Origin: Megachile rotundata
Taxonomy: Eukaryota; Arthropoda; Insecta; Hymenoptera; Megachilidae
Length of the DNA: 64,000 nt
NCBI RefSeq assembly: GCF_050947335.1
Contig: NC_134983.1
Span: 2,170,001 to 2,234,000 of the forward strand
Reading direction: 5' to 3'
The position numbers were made by a program, and so were the translations under genes. The notes beneath the pieces were generated by a model. It was not told the DNA's origin and did not search any database. It was given only the letters and a program-made list of their open reading frames with translations. Every line of letters begins with the position of its first letter. Within the stretch, counting starts at the first letter, position 1. This document shows positions 1 through 12,420 of the stretch, piece after piece.

Positions 1-480
1 CTCTCCTACTAACGCGAATCAGAAAGTATTCTCCCACTCGCTCCCCCTGGATGTCGAGCGGCGGCAGGTTCCAGCCGGTCTCTTCATCCCAGAGCAGTCA
101 GGTTAGAGCCCCCATACTCTCCTGTGCTGATCAAAGCGTCCGAAAGCTAGGCTTCGTAGTCTCCTTGACTCTAAAGTGGTAATTACCTCGTTCTCTTCCA
201 AAAGGTTCAGCAGGAATCGGCCGCGATCGCGGCTCCGGTGCCGATATTTATATTAATGCGTTGCTAAGGTCCATAAATAATCAACAAAGTCGCGTTGCTA
301 CGCGCGACCCGCTCTCGCGGCTTCACGAACGTTCCGCGGGTCCGCGGTCGTTCGACGTTCGCGAATGTTCGGTACGATTCTCAATGCGAGTCGTGCCGTT
401 TCGCGAGGCGACTTTCTATGTAGATTGTTCCATATCGTAGAGAACGATCGGTGTTGTTACAATTTAATAATAATTTAGTA
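1..480 (-). promoter_or_regulatory. GC-rich block, possible minus-strand promoter and untranslated exon
   Basis: This block is much richer in G+C than the DNA that follows. Read on the minus strand it has a TATA-like TATAAATA (plus positions 245-252). About 30 nt further on, the transcript would start near 220, and a splice-donor-like GAG|GTAATT puts an exon end at 187. That layout would fit the promoter and short non-coding first exon of a gene lying to the left of the window. I see no protein-coding frame here. It could also be an unrelated GC-rich repeat. Confidence 0.22.
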
Positions 481-1793
481 ATTTTAATATTCCTGAAATT
501 AGAAAATATGTATTATCGACTGATTAGCTAATACGTATGGTAATTGAATTGTTTTATAACGTGGTCGGTAAAAGAAAAGAGAAATGCGGTCGATAATTGA
601 AAAGAAAAAGTGTACAATAAAACAAATAAAATTTGCATCAAGATTCTTCATTGGTGAATCTTCCGGGTTACAGTTTTATCAACAAACAGTCAATAGCGTT
701 TTTGTAAATCAAATTCTTGCACATACAATGAAAGGTCCTCATTAATGATTGAAACAAAAATTTAATGCATTCGTATTATATTATTAACAAGAATAAAGAA
801 ATACGGTATATTTCCTCATCACAAAATAGAGCATGTAGCTATAGAAATAATTAAAATCATGTTTTTAGTATTTATTTCAGCATGAAAGTGAGAAAATTGT
901 GTCAATTTTGTATCTTTTTTCCCTCCTGAGTACAAAGTTAAGTTTGATTGTTCTTTATTATTGTTAATTAGAAAAGGTATACATGCTGATTCTAAGAAGG
1001 ACAGAATCGGATATATTTACACTAGTTTTAACACTACAGTTGATTTATAAGAGTAAATTCTGAAGAGAATTTAGGGAATTCATAGGTAAATATCCATTCT
1101 ACTGTATAGAAATTTATAAATAATTATGGACGTATCGGTACATTGTGTAATGTAGCAGGGCGAGGAAGGAAAAAATTTTGAGTAAACTGGATAAATGATA
1201 TTTAAGTCGAAAAATCAATGCAAATCTTAAAATTAGTATTTCTAAATTAATAAAAGATGCACAAAGCATTAAGGAAGTTGTTCTAACAGGAATACTACGC
1301 AGAGTTTTGCGAGATAACAATTACAATCGAAAAGTATAATATAAAATATGTAACATATCTAATTGTAAGATCAATACATTGTAGCATTTGCAAGCCACTG
1401 AGAATAGAAAATAAATAAATTATGATTAATGTTTTGAAATAATGTAATATTATATAATGAAGAAAATATTTATTTATTTAACTCGGATAGCAGAGTTATA
1501 ATTGGAAATCATATACAGCATTTAATAAATATAATATAACTATAAATATGGAGGAGGACCGTTAATCTTATGAGTCTGTATGTCAACTATTAGAGTAAAA
1601 AATGTTGAGTTTATAGATTTCACCATGAATAGAATCAAATATTTTGGCGTATTAAAAATGATTTGAAGCAATTAATTGAAAACTTGTAAATGCATCGCCA
1701 ATATTATTTTCGGTGCGATAATAATTCGAAACATTTGACATACATATACTTAATGTCAATGTGGGCACGTCTTAAATACAGAAATATACTTTC
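481..1793. other. AT-rich intergenic DNA, nothing recognised
   Basis: AT-rich sequence with frequent stops in all frames and only short chance ORFs. No RNA gene, transposon end or conserved motif was seen. Confidence 0.6.
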
Positions 1794-2135
1794 GTAAATT
1801 TCATAATTTAAAAATTTTCGAATTTCTAAGTTAGCATATTTACATTTCTCTAAATTTCGAAAACTTCAAATTATCAAAGTTTCGAATTTTAAAATCTCCA
1901 AAATTTCAAATTACTAAATTTACATATTTTCAAATTTGCGTGATCAATTTCTAGATTACTAAATTTTTTAATTTGCAAATATCGAATTTCTAAATTCCCA
2001 AACTTCTTGTTTTCCAAATTTTCAAGTTTTCCAGCTTCTTACACTTCTAAATTTTCAGCTCTTCATATTCCTATATTTTTCAAATTCACAACTTTCTACA
2101 TCCCCAGCTTCCTAACTTCGTAAATTTTGGAAAGT
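1794..2135. repeat. AAATTTC-type degenerate simple repeat
   Basis: Imperfect tandem runs of about 8-12 nt built on AAATTTC/TTTCTAAATT variants, pyrimidine-biased on the + strand. It belongs to the same sequence class as blocks near 6540, 16785, 25310, 27360, 31100, 37785 and 52700. Confidence 0.6.
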
Positions 2136-5100
2136 TTTGACCTTTTTGATTGAAGTTATACTGGATGCTGAGTGTATGTTGTTAAAGAATGGCTTTTATA
2201 CGTATAATGTGTTAAAATTCTTAAATAACCAGTCATCGTCATCGTCATCGGATTTAAATCTAAGCGGTTGTAACAGAAGTTGAAAAAAGTTAAGAGATTG
2301 TCCAGTAACAAATAAAACACAGATAGAAATGAACAATTGTGCAAATGTAGAAGAATATCTCAATTGCCGTAATAAAATATTTAGTGGTATCTATGTCAAA
2401 ACGGTTAAAAGCTGTTGTACATACAAAAGAATACGTAACGACATATTAGAATTAAAACTATTAATTGTTACATCGTGCATTTGTTACGTTTAAGTTCAAT
2501 TTTGTAACGTCAATATGTACTATATGCATTTATTTTTGATAATGAAATGGTACATATGTACTGTTTGAGTTCTTTTTTGAATGATTAATTATTTGATATG
2601 TTCTCACATTACATATACAAATATATGATTTGTAATTTTATATCTAATAATACAACACTATTTTAAATTTGTTTATCGATTTTATTACCGACAAAATTCT
2701 TTTAAATAATCTAAATCTGAACTATATTTTATAATGAATCGTATATTGAAATTATAATGAAGCAAGTAACAAGTAGAGTTTAAGTCTTAATCTAAATTAA
2801 AAAAACTTAGTTTAAGCGAAGTTTACGCTGTTGATAAAAATTCGATTTTTAATACTACAAAATCTCCAATACGAAATCTATACCAAAGTAATTAGAAGCT
2901 GCTAATACATTAGAAAAAATGCAACACAAGTATAAAATTAGAACTATTAATTAGTATTACATAAATTAGTTACATGTATGCTTAATTTGCGAGTTAAAAT
3001 GTACTATATTTCATTATATAAATGTGCTATATAATATTTTAATCTATTTCTTCAGGTTTTCATGCGATTATTATATTGAATCTTGTGGATTTATAATTTA
3101 ATCAGTGAATGTTTTATTTTTTATTGCTCGCGTTTCACACAATTCTTTTCTCACATCGTACGTTCAAAGATTGTGAATATTACTGGAAACAAGTGTGTGA
3201 ATACCAATTCTATAGATTCTCTCTTTAAAACTATGAGGTATTTTGTTCCAGGAACAAAAGAAAAATTGAAGCCAATGCTTTTTGTTAAGTTAAATACCTA
3301 TGTTATCAAGTTCATATTTTTAAAGAAGTTTTTCAGAAGACATACTAGGAAAAGGTTATTTAGAGCTCGACAACATACTTCAAGATTTTTTAAATCAGTT
3401 AAATGGATCTCATTAAAGCTTCGATTTTCAAATATATAAATTTTTCCACGCATAGATATGATATTCCTATTCAGCACGTCAAAATGGGTAGGATATCATA
3501 TAATATATGTTGAAAGTTTAGGAGAGCAATGGTAGCCTTATCCGTTAAGATTTAACTTGGTTAGTGTTGCTTAAGACAGCAGGAATGGTGTTCAAACTTG
3601 GCTAACACGCTTCTCATGATAGTTCTTCAGGATACAGTTCATGAACGTAATATATCGCCGTCGACGTTGACGTTATTCTATGTATAGCGCAAGAAGGTCG
3701 CACGATCGCACTTTACACATCGTATAATCCTTAAAAGGCACGTTCGTTACCATTTAAAACGCTGATATGGTTTTGATGTATATTATGTGGATGTTTCCTG
3801 TCTCTCAAAAATATATTCAATTTTCAGGTAATTTGACCGAAGTCAATTTTCCATAAGCAATGTTCAAATTTCTAAATTTGAAAATTTGAAAGTAATAACT
3901 TTGATATCTTCGTGGCTCATCGTACGCTATTATGGAGAGAGAACATTACCACTATTTCAGATTTTGTGCACCAAATTAATTTTGTTGTTGATTATACTTA
4001 TCTTTTCATACTAAAAATTAGTGGCTCCACAGACGAGGTGCCTCATGCGAATTCGAATGTGTATTTAAAATTTAGGGTATCTATTGTAAATACATATATA
4101 GGTAGAACAAGAGATGTAGAGATTTTAAAGTCGTTCCAAATGCTTATACATGCTTGAAGCTATTGAAAACTAGACCAAACACTATTATTGTTGATTTGAC
4201 AACTGACTTCAATGACGATAAAGTATTGTCGTCAAAAATGAATTATGGAGCTTTTAACGTGGTTCCAGTCGATTTTAATATATGTCAAAAATGATGGAAA
4301 ACGATACCAAGACACAGTCTCTTATCGGTTCGATGTTAATGACAGGTTCTCGTCGTCAAATTGTCGCAAAAATCTATCAGAAAATTTAAGCTGGTTTATG
4401 AATTTACCCTCAAATAAATTCTGAAAGTTTGTAGCGTGGTATAGGTAAAACAAAATAAGCAAATGCACATCGAGTCGTCCTAGGTGCTTCACTGCATTCG
4501 GCAATTATTTTCTTTGTAAGACATTTTCATCTTTTTCCACTTCAAATTATCCATTTTACGCTTTTTGTGAATTACATTCACTCTTTCACAGATTAAATTT
4601 ACTTTTCTTCTTAAATTATTTTTAATGTACGTCTAAAAAGGGATATCATATATAAAATTAATTCGAAACTAAAAATGTAATGGCGTGTAATAATAGTTAA
4701 ATATAAAACAACATAAAATGATAATTTAACAAAATGATTACCAAATGAATATTTAAAAAAAATATTTAAACACACGTACGTATAAATTTATCTATGGTGG
4801 ATCTTACTCTACGGGGGTACTTTTGTGTATACATTTATGTAATAATTATGACAATCTATCTAAAATCTAAACACTAACAATTTATACGCTAAGTGCTCAT
4901 AGTGTGAAGAACCAACCAAAATATTCCTGCGCAGAATTTAATTTTGGAAAAAAGTTGCTCAATGAGGTTATGGTGGTATAAATAATAAAGTTGTCTCATC
5001 AGTAGACTCACATGTTTCTTGTGCCTTGTAGAGGTTTATATTGTCAGAAAGTAGCCACGTTTCCTTCCGATTGTATTTACTCAAATTCTACATCAATTTT

Positions 5101-6539
5101 CGAAAAAAACAAAGAATTTTTGAAGTAACTGAATGTGGAATTATTTCATGCCATACTCCTCTATGCATATTTGTTGCAGCAAGTAAGAAAACATTTCATC
5201 TGCTAACTGTTAATATAGTCACATAAGTTGGATTATTAATTTTTGATCGCGCTTTTGTTCGCTTAAGATGATAATTAAATCTTGATTTCTTCATAATGCT
5301 AGTTTCGTATAGTTTGTATTATTTATGAATGATAAATATTTCTCATTAACTGAAATAGATTTTCAACATGGTTCTTTTCGTATTATTAAACTCATAAATG
5401 ACCAAAAATAGAAAGTCGATTATTCAAAAATGGCACTTGTATAAAGGTAAATCATATAACATGGTTTTTAACGATAATATAGTGATATTTTAAACAATTA
5501 TTTTTAAAACGTTGGTCTACTCATAATATCATAATTTTTCGTATGTTCTATAGTATATCGATACGTTGTTCACTGTTTATACGTATTTCTTCTTAAGTTA
5601 TGTTTAAGTGGTACGAAAAGTTTTGAAATATCTACAAATTGTGCATCTACCATGTTCTAATAAGAGTCGTACAGTAGTATTAGTTCTTTGTTGTGACAAG
5701 CAATTTTTTCTCACCACGATCATTAATAATGGAAGAGAAAAAGAAAAGACTGCGTAAGCTGTCACCGCGTAAAAGGAACGATTATTTATCGTGTAAATAA
5801 AGTGCTGTTTGCGGAATAAGTAGCATGGAAGAGACATTTTTATTTGGAATAATGTATAAAACAAGATAAAAAACTAATCAGTTTTTAATGAGTATTATCA
5901 AAAAGGTCATTATTTATTTATAACTATTGATGACATTATTATCTTAGTTTCTATTCACATGTCTTTTCCTTTGCTTAAATTGGTTATATTGAAAGGGCCA
6001 TCGGTATTTAAAAAGAGAGGTCGTACAATGAAACGTAATAATATTAATGATATTTCTTTAATTATTATTTTTTCAGGTAGAAAGTGACAATATTCTCAAT
6101 TTATTTCTTGCCTGAAATAAATATTATATTATTACCAAAATATTTATAACAAAATTTGCACTAAAATTACAAAGAGAAATTACAAAGGGTTTATTTAAAA
6201 AGATATGTAACCTTCAAATTGATAATATCCTCTGATTTAATGGTGAAATATAATGTAACTTTTTACTTAATCGGAAATAACAGAATTCATATCTGGAGAT
6301 TAGTTTATGAAACTAAGAAAGTTAAATAATTAACGGTGAAGTGTCTGAAATTATGCAATCCTAATTAATATAAATAGAAAATTTTTTAACGAAGAACAGA
6401 ATAAGTTAAACAAATAATTTAGAGGAACATCCCACTCATAATTTCGATTATACTCTTTCTTGTTGTGAATTTAAGTAAATGTCTGTTCAGGTATAACGAT
6501 GAAACTAATTTTAATTAATAATACTCCGCAAATCGTCAC
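2136..6539. other. AT-rich intergenic DNA, no gene recognised
   Basis: No convincing gene. A short TCATCG run lies at 2231-2249. A 118-codon open frame at 3083-3439 has a basic, low-complexity product matching no family I know, with no coding-like composition, so I treat it as chance. A slightly GC-richer patch at about 3500-3770 has no recognisable RNA or protein feature. Confidence 0.5.
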
Positions 6540-6770
6540 GAAAACTTTTTAATTTACGAGTTTTCATATTCACAAATTTACGAATTTCCTAAGTTTTCCA
6601 GATTTCAAAATCCTCAATTTCCATAACGTTTCAAATTTGTCAAACCTATGTTTTTAAATTCGCGAATTTCCAAATTCCTATATTCTTGAATTTTTCAATT
6701 CCTCCATTCTCGACTTCCAAAATTTTCAATTTCTCAAATTTTAAAATTCTCAAATTCTTCCTACTTTTTA
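6540..6770. repeat. AAATTTC-type degenerate simple repeat
   Basis: Short imperfect tandem units around AATTTCC/CAAATT, the same class as 1794-2135. Just downstream, a (GAT)n run lies at about 7022-7041 between two copies of GGTCACGTATCT (near 7014 and 7081). Confidence 0.55.
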
Positions 6771-7145
6771 GATAAAATAACAAGAATTTTCATTTGTGAA
6801 AGAAAAAGTTTTAAATTAATTAAAATCTAATAATATCCATATAGCTTCGTAATTAAACAATAATAATGGCATTTTGCTCTTGAATTAATTTTGACGCATG
6901 TGTAACGTCCCTGGGGAAACATTTTTATCTACCACCATCATCACGACAATCTTGTACCCGCCGATAGGAATAGTTAATTATCGACAGTGGTTGCCAAAAT
7001 TACCGACAATAGGTCACGTATCTGATGATGATGATGATGATTAGTGTCATGGGCATCGACTGCCATGATCATTAGCCCAAGGTCACGTATCTATTACCGA
7101 TTCTATTAGATTCGACCGTCGGTAATCAGTTTAGATACATACATA

Positions 7146-8042
7146 CGAGGTGTGACACAAAAGTAACGAGACTAGGTCTGTAGCTTGAAAAAACAATGGA
7201 ATTGGCAGAAATTGTTTTTTGTGGCATCATCCCACATACCTCCTCTATCCATGTTGCCAATTTCGATTGAATCGGTCATACCATTTGAAAGTATTGCGTT
7301 ATTTAGTGAACACGTGCAACTGCATTCTACCGGAAAAATGTCTAACGTAAAAGTCGAACTGCATATAAACATCAAGTTTTTTGTAAAATTTGTTGAAATC
7401 TTTTGTAACATGTGATGAGACTTGGATTTTTACCTATGACCCAGAATGTAAGCGCCAGTCAATGGAGTGGAAGTCTCCAGGATCCCCAAAACCCAAAAAA
7501 GCACGCATGTCAAAATCAAAATTCCACATTAATGAAATTGTAATGGTTAAGTGGTTTCCCAGTGGTCAGACTGTTAACCAACACTATTACATTAAAGTCC
7601 TAAAAAGATTTAGTGAAAAAAATTGGAAAGAAAGGCCACAGTCATGAAGCGATGGATGGTCGTTGCACCAGGACAATGCATCCGCTCACACGGCACTGTC
7701 TGCCAAGTAGTTTCTGACCAGTAAAAATATTACTGTGATGGGGCATCCTCCTTATTCATCTGATTTGGCTCCATGAGACTTTTCTTTATTTCCTAAAGTT
7801 AAATTTTGCTTAATGGGAACCTATTTCACTTCAGTTAAAGAGGTTCAGGCAGAAACGGAGAATCTCCTAAAGGGACTTCCAAAAACCTTGTTCCAGAATT
7901 GTTAGGAGCAATGGCAGCACCAAATGCAAAAGTGTGTGAATGCTGAAGAGGACTACTTTGAAGGTGATAATGTCACGGAGAACTGATTCTGCAGGTACAA
8001 TGATTTATTGGACTAGTCTCGTTACTTTTGTGTCACACCTCG
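7146..8042. mobile_element. Internally deleted mariner element (DD34D)
   Basis: The element is bounded by perfect 30-bp terminal inverted repeats that start CGAGGTGTGACACAAAAGTA, and by TA dinucleotides at 7144-7145 and 8043-8044, the target site expected for mariner. At 897 bp it is about 400 bp shorter than a usual ~1.3-kb mariner. The transposase reading frame explains the gap: the N-terminal start is joined directly to the catalytic half. The intact TIRs mean it could once have been moved by a full-length relative. Its right edge abuts a TA microsatellite (8043-8075). Confidence 0.92.
7338..7986 (+). pseudogene. Mariner transposase, broken
   Basis: A mariner-type transposase start (MSNVKVELHINIKFFVKF) begins at 7338. 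Near 7395 it jumps to the catalytic core with the first catalytic Asp in VTCDETW, so most of the helix-turn-helix DNA-binding region is missing. A frameshift near 7648 moves the frame to the second Asp in HQDNASAHT. The third Asp follows after 34 residues (DLAP-stop-D), the DD34D signature of mariners proper. In-frame stops occur after SAK, after DLAP and after FQNC. The tail YFEGDNVTEN is typical of the family C-terminus. This cannot encode an active enzyme. Confidence 0.92.
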
Positions 8043-8075
8043 TATATATATATATATATACATATATACATATAT
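8043..8075. repeat. TA-rich microsatellite
   Basis: Alternating TA/CA run directly beside the mariner right end. The mariner TA target lies inside it. Confidence 0.8.
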
Positions 8076-8680
8076 TCATTTATAGTAATTATCTTATAGT
8101 TTTGATTTAGAATAAGTAATGTTTTTCTGTAAAAATAATTGAATATTAAGTTAGAATGATTAAACCAAGATTATGTATTATTTTATTTTAATTTTAATAA
8201 ATAGTTTTGTAGGAGTTTCCGTTACGCTATGATGTGCCTACGCGCCGCGATGCTCGCCCCGAAATCCTTGAGATCAGCGCTAATCCTAGAAAAGGATAGA
8301 GATACTATTTCTATTTACGGCATTATTAGACATTTAATTAATTAACTAAATCAATTAATATACGTAGAATCAACCAATACTGTACTATTCATGGCCGGAA
8401 CCAAAATTATTTCCTTCGACTAAAAAGCTGTAAATCGAAATAGATTCGGCCCTCGTAGAATTTGTGCGCAGTTGAATAGAAAAGGACAGGAAATATATTT
8501 TTCGCTGAAACATCGTTGTACTATTATTTTAATATCAAAATGTCAGCCGTTAATTAAAGAGCGACATTTAAAATATAATTAAATCATTCGATTTTATAAT
8601 TAATGTATAATAACGAATTTATATGAAAATTTATATATTCTGACGTCACAAAAATTCCAGGAATTCGGCGAACCTGCGAG

Positions 8681-8689
8681 TATAAAAGG
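8681..8689 (+). promoter_or_regulatory. TATA box of the LTR-like block
   Basis: TATAAAAGG is a near-perfect core TATA element in locally GC-rich DNA. About 30 nt downstream lies a plausible start region around CAGTTTTCGCAGTCG. Confidence 0.5.
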
Positions 8690-8842
8690 GCGAGCGAAAC
8701 CCATCTACAAGCAGAACAGTTTTCGCAGTCGAGCACGATAGAAGTCTCATTGATAAGAATACTCGGAACAATTTTCGCTGTACGAACCGAACTGATTCTA
8801 AGTTTTCGATTGGAAAGCGGGCATATGTCATTTGGATACTTG

Positions 8843-9247
8843 ATCGCTGGGTTGTTTTAGCAGCTAGCGAATAGCGGGCTCCCCGTTCAAGCGGTCTTGT
8901 ATCCGAAACTCCGTCAGGAGAGTGCTATGCTTAGCCCCAAGAAAGGCTAAGACATCAAACCGAGTGTTCTCAGCTATTCATACTTAATTTTCTGTCGAAT
9001 TACTAACTCGCCTTCAGATTCTCGGAGCTCGCTCTGGGTAGTATCGTAGCTAGCTAACGTAGGCTCCCCATTTGAGCGGCTTGGTCTCTGAAGCCCGTGT
9101 TTTTTGAGTGGCAGTTAAGTAATCATGACTTACAAGTAGAGTCACTTTGATTTGCTACCCTGTTGGACGTATATTGTTCATCTGACTCTGGATCGTTGGG
9201 TTTTTTAGCAGCTAGTAAACAACGGGCTCCCCAATTAAGCGATCTGG
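8843..9247 (+). repeat. Three imperfect ~55-bp repeats inside the LTR-like block
   Basis: Copies lie at 8843-8898, 9031-9084 and 9190-9247. Each has the order TCGCTGGG/TCGTTGGG-like lead, GCAGCTAG core, then GGCTCCCC and AAGCG/GAGCG. The copies are spaced about 160-190 bp and diverge from one another. Confidence 0.6.
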
Positions 9248-10070
9248 TTTTGGGTATCAATGTGTGCTTTGACAAAAAGGGTCTTGGACAATTAATTGTC
9301 GAGTCAAATTATAAGAGTAATTGTTCCGAAGAAATAATTCATTAGATACAAATAAATTTTGGTAATTTGAGTTAATAAAAGAATACTGTTCTCACTCTAA
9401 CGTAATTTCCGTAGTCGACTACACCACGTTAAAAAATAGATAAAACCTGTCTAATTTTGCGAAAGCGTATTTAGGTACACTTAGAGAATCACACTTAGGT
9501 CGGATTCCTCGCAGCGGTAGTCTATAAAGCGCTAATATTAATTAATTTCGTCAAAGAGCATTTATATGTATAAATCATAACCGTACAAATCAAGATACAT
9601 CTTGTCATTGCGATAGCTTCGAATATATATAGAATATCAAATTTAGTTAATATTAGAAAAGCGAAGTTAGCTTTATCAGAGATCAGACTTAGGTACGATC
9701 CAATATAAAGTATTAACCTGCGAGTTTCATGTCACTATTATCTATTACGTATTGTTTAATTTTTCAAGTTCTGTTATTTCTATTCATTATTTCAAAGGCT
9801 ATTTAATTCTTTGTTCTAATTAATCATTTATAATCTATATACTTTTCTTTATTTTATTGTTATTGTTATTTGTTAGTTCATGTCTTATCATTTTATTGAA
9901 TAAACCTCATTGTTGAAAGATATTGACCTGTGGATTTCACTCCTTAACCGCAAACCACACGAATCCCACGATCTTTATTTGCAAAACGAGTCGTTCAGGG
10001 GGGTAAAAGCCGCTCTTTACCTTTCTAGTGCTTGTAACAAACTGAACTTAGGTTCCAGGGTCGTTACACA

Positions 10071-11749
10071 TGGAACTTTTCACTGACAACTGGTATTGAT
10101 ATGTCTGCGAAAAGGTTGTTTAAAACCTCTACTGTTTTGAAAGTTATTGCATGAACATGTTCTTGTATATATCTTTCCTCTTCTTTTCTTTCGATGATTT
10201 GAAAAATTTATGTGAGTTTCTGAAGAAAAAAATGATTAAGAATATATTAAAAAATTGTAGGTCATGTTGACATTATGATAAGTAATAAATAAGCAAACCA
10301 ATATTTTTATATAGTTATTATTAACATAAATATATGTATAGAATACAAAACATATTTACTTTAATACAACATTTATTAACAATGTAATCAATTCACTAAT
10401 TCGTTTAATATAATTTGACCTGACGTGTAATCGCGTTTTTGCCGAAGGCGTTTAATGATTGGTCAATGTAATGTTTCCACGTATTAGTAAAAAGATACAA
10501 TACTGAATTTCAATATTTAAACAAAATTAATAAGGAATAAAATTAATTAAAATTCAATGTAAGACTCATACATTTTACTATTAAATTTTGATTAGTTTAA
10601 ACGTGTAAGGTAAATAGAAATGCTATTATTAATAAAATTTCCATTCAGTTGTTAATTGTCGGGATTTGTTTGAGCTTTGGGACATTAATTTTATCGATCC
10701 GTGATATGACGAATATCAATATGATGCTCTATAATTATGTTGCAAATGTATGTAGGGGCACATAACATACTTTCGGTCTTGAAAACATGATTCTATCACA
10801 TTTAACAATTTGTAATTGTAAAAATCAAATATCGTAACTCTATATTTCATGATTGTTGGTTTTAAACATATTGTATTTTGAATTTTAGAAAATATCACAT
10901 CTAATGACTTCTCTACTTGAATCTCGTTATGCAATAGTGGTAAAATTCCTAAATAATATAAATTATGTTCTATTTTCTTGTTATAATAAAGGACTAACTT
11001 CGTATTATATTATTTTTATGTGCCTTAATAAAAGACGATTTTCCTTTTATTATTATATACCTTAATAAAATAAGTATGTGCTTATGATAGAGAAGTTTGA
11101 AAACATTTACTTCGTTCTTTTTTATATGTTTATATTTGTTACTAGAAATTGTGTTTGCCAAATTCTATAATGATCTTTGTTGTCATTAGCTAGTAAAATT
11201 GAAAATATGTCAAGCTATATTTTCTGGAAAAATATTATTTCTCAATACTAGCTACCTACTAGATTTCCAATGATAGCTACTTAACTACAAAATATCATTC
11301 CAGGCGTTTTGGAAATTCTAATATCTTAAATGTAAAAAGCCAAACAAAGATTGTAGTTTATTATTATCGAATATCTAATACTAGAACATGCAGTTTTTAT
11401 TTAATTTTTCTTTGTATCAGCTTTCAACGACTTTTGGTATATTGTAACCTAAACGAAAGTTGACGTCTGATAGTTATATGAAAAGCTAACTATAGTAAAC
11501 TTCTCTGTAATGCGAGTTTTCAACACAAATTTCTATAACACCACAGTTATTGAGATTGCTGTTTCCATATGACGCGATTTTTTTATACCACACGTTCGGT
11601 AATAAAATACAGGAAACAATTAACTTATCCGATAAAACATAGAAAATAATGGTTCAATAATCACGGGAATAATTATTCCAATCATGTTACTTTATATTAT
11701 TTGCGTTATACGAGAAGAATTTTCGATAATTATTTACTTTAGCAATTCG
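10071..11749. other. AT-rich intergenic DNA, nothing recognised
   Basis: Only short chance ORFs. No transposon termini, RNA genes or coding exons were found. Confidence 0.55.
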
Positions 11750-12420
11750 TCACTGATTTTGTTGACCTTGTAATATGTTATCAAGATCACTGTCTTGCAC
11801 ATATTTTCTCCATAGATCCGCTCGGCCTTGGTTTTCGAGATATTCACAAAAATAGTTTTATGCCTCGTTGTAAGTTAGAGATAAAATATTAAACTTTATT
11901 CTCAATTATTATCAAGAGAAATTGGCAAAAATGTCTGCTATTATTTAAAAAATATAGTTATTCTTGCTTTTATACTTTTGTCGAAACAAAACTTTAGCAG
12001 TACAACCGGTATAATGTTCTTACCGGGCCCCATGTCGTGGAATATTGTTCTTGTTCTTTTTTTCAACAACGTTCGACATTTCCAGTTTATGCACCACTGT
12101 CTGGATCAATGAAATTATCCTATGGTTCGCAGTTAAATGTTTATATCCTTCTTCACTGAGGCAATTACAAGGTTTCCATCGATTTGACATAAATGTAGAA
12201 CCTTGTTTAATCTATTTTTTATTACACGAAGTAAAGCAGACGATCTCTTCGGAATTGGTTCAACGAATATAAACATTTATACATTCATTCGACGCCGCCA
12301 AAAATCCATTGTCTATTAAGAAGACCTCTTTTATTATATTTACACTACCCGAGTTTTGCCTCATCAATGTCAAGTATTACATTTTCACCTCCGATGTGGA
12401 CTAAAGTTTTTCCATCCGTA
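11750..12420 (-). pseudogene. ISXO2-like (IS1595/Merlin-type) transposase remnant
   Basis: Minus-strand translation, with several frameshifts and stops, gives in order: IGGENVILDIDEAKLG, then QWIFGGVE, then WKPCNCLSEEGYKHLTANH, then NFIDPDSGA and TGNVERC. A C-terminal YFCEYLEN...LWRKYV piece ends at a stop at 11750. This is the known layout of ISXO2-like DDE transposases: a first Asp in the DIDE block, a W-F-GG motif, a SD-W block whose Asp is replaced here by Asn, a TVNH-like block, and a Glu in the NTIE-like block. The N-terminal zinc ribbon was not found. I could not locate terminal repeats. It is certainly inactive. Confidence 0.82.

Larger units (their letters stand above)
8208..10070 (+). 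mobile_element. Long LTR-like block (possible solo LTR)
   Basis: A moderately GC-rich island starts TGTAGG and ends near GTTACA(CA). It has LTR-like order on the + strand: a TATA box TATAAAAGG at 8681-8689, a likely start near 8712, and a polyadenylation signal AATAAA at 9899-9904. About 165 nt of possible U5 follow. There is no gag/pol reading frame, which fits a solo LTR. Against this, I cannot find a matching 4-6-bp target duplication at the flanks, and 1.86 kb is long for an LTR. The block also contains three imperfect internal repeats (see separate entry). An alternative is a non-coding transcription unit. Confidence 0.4.

Noticed and set aside
3083..3439. 118-codon + strand open frame
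   Set aside because: Product is basic and low-complexity, without any motif, in ordinary AT-rich DNA. It has no homologue I recognise and no partner exons.
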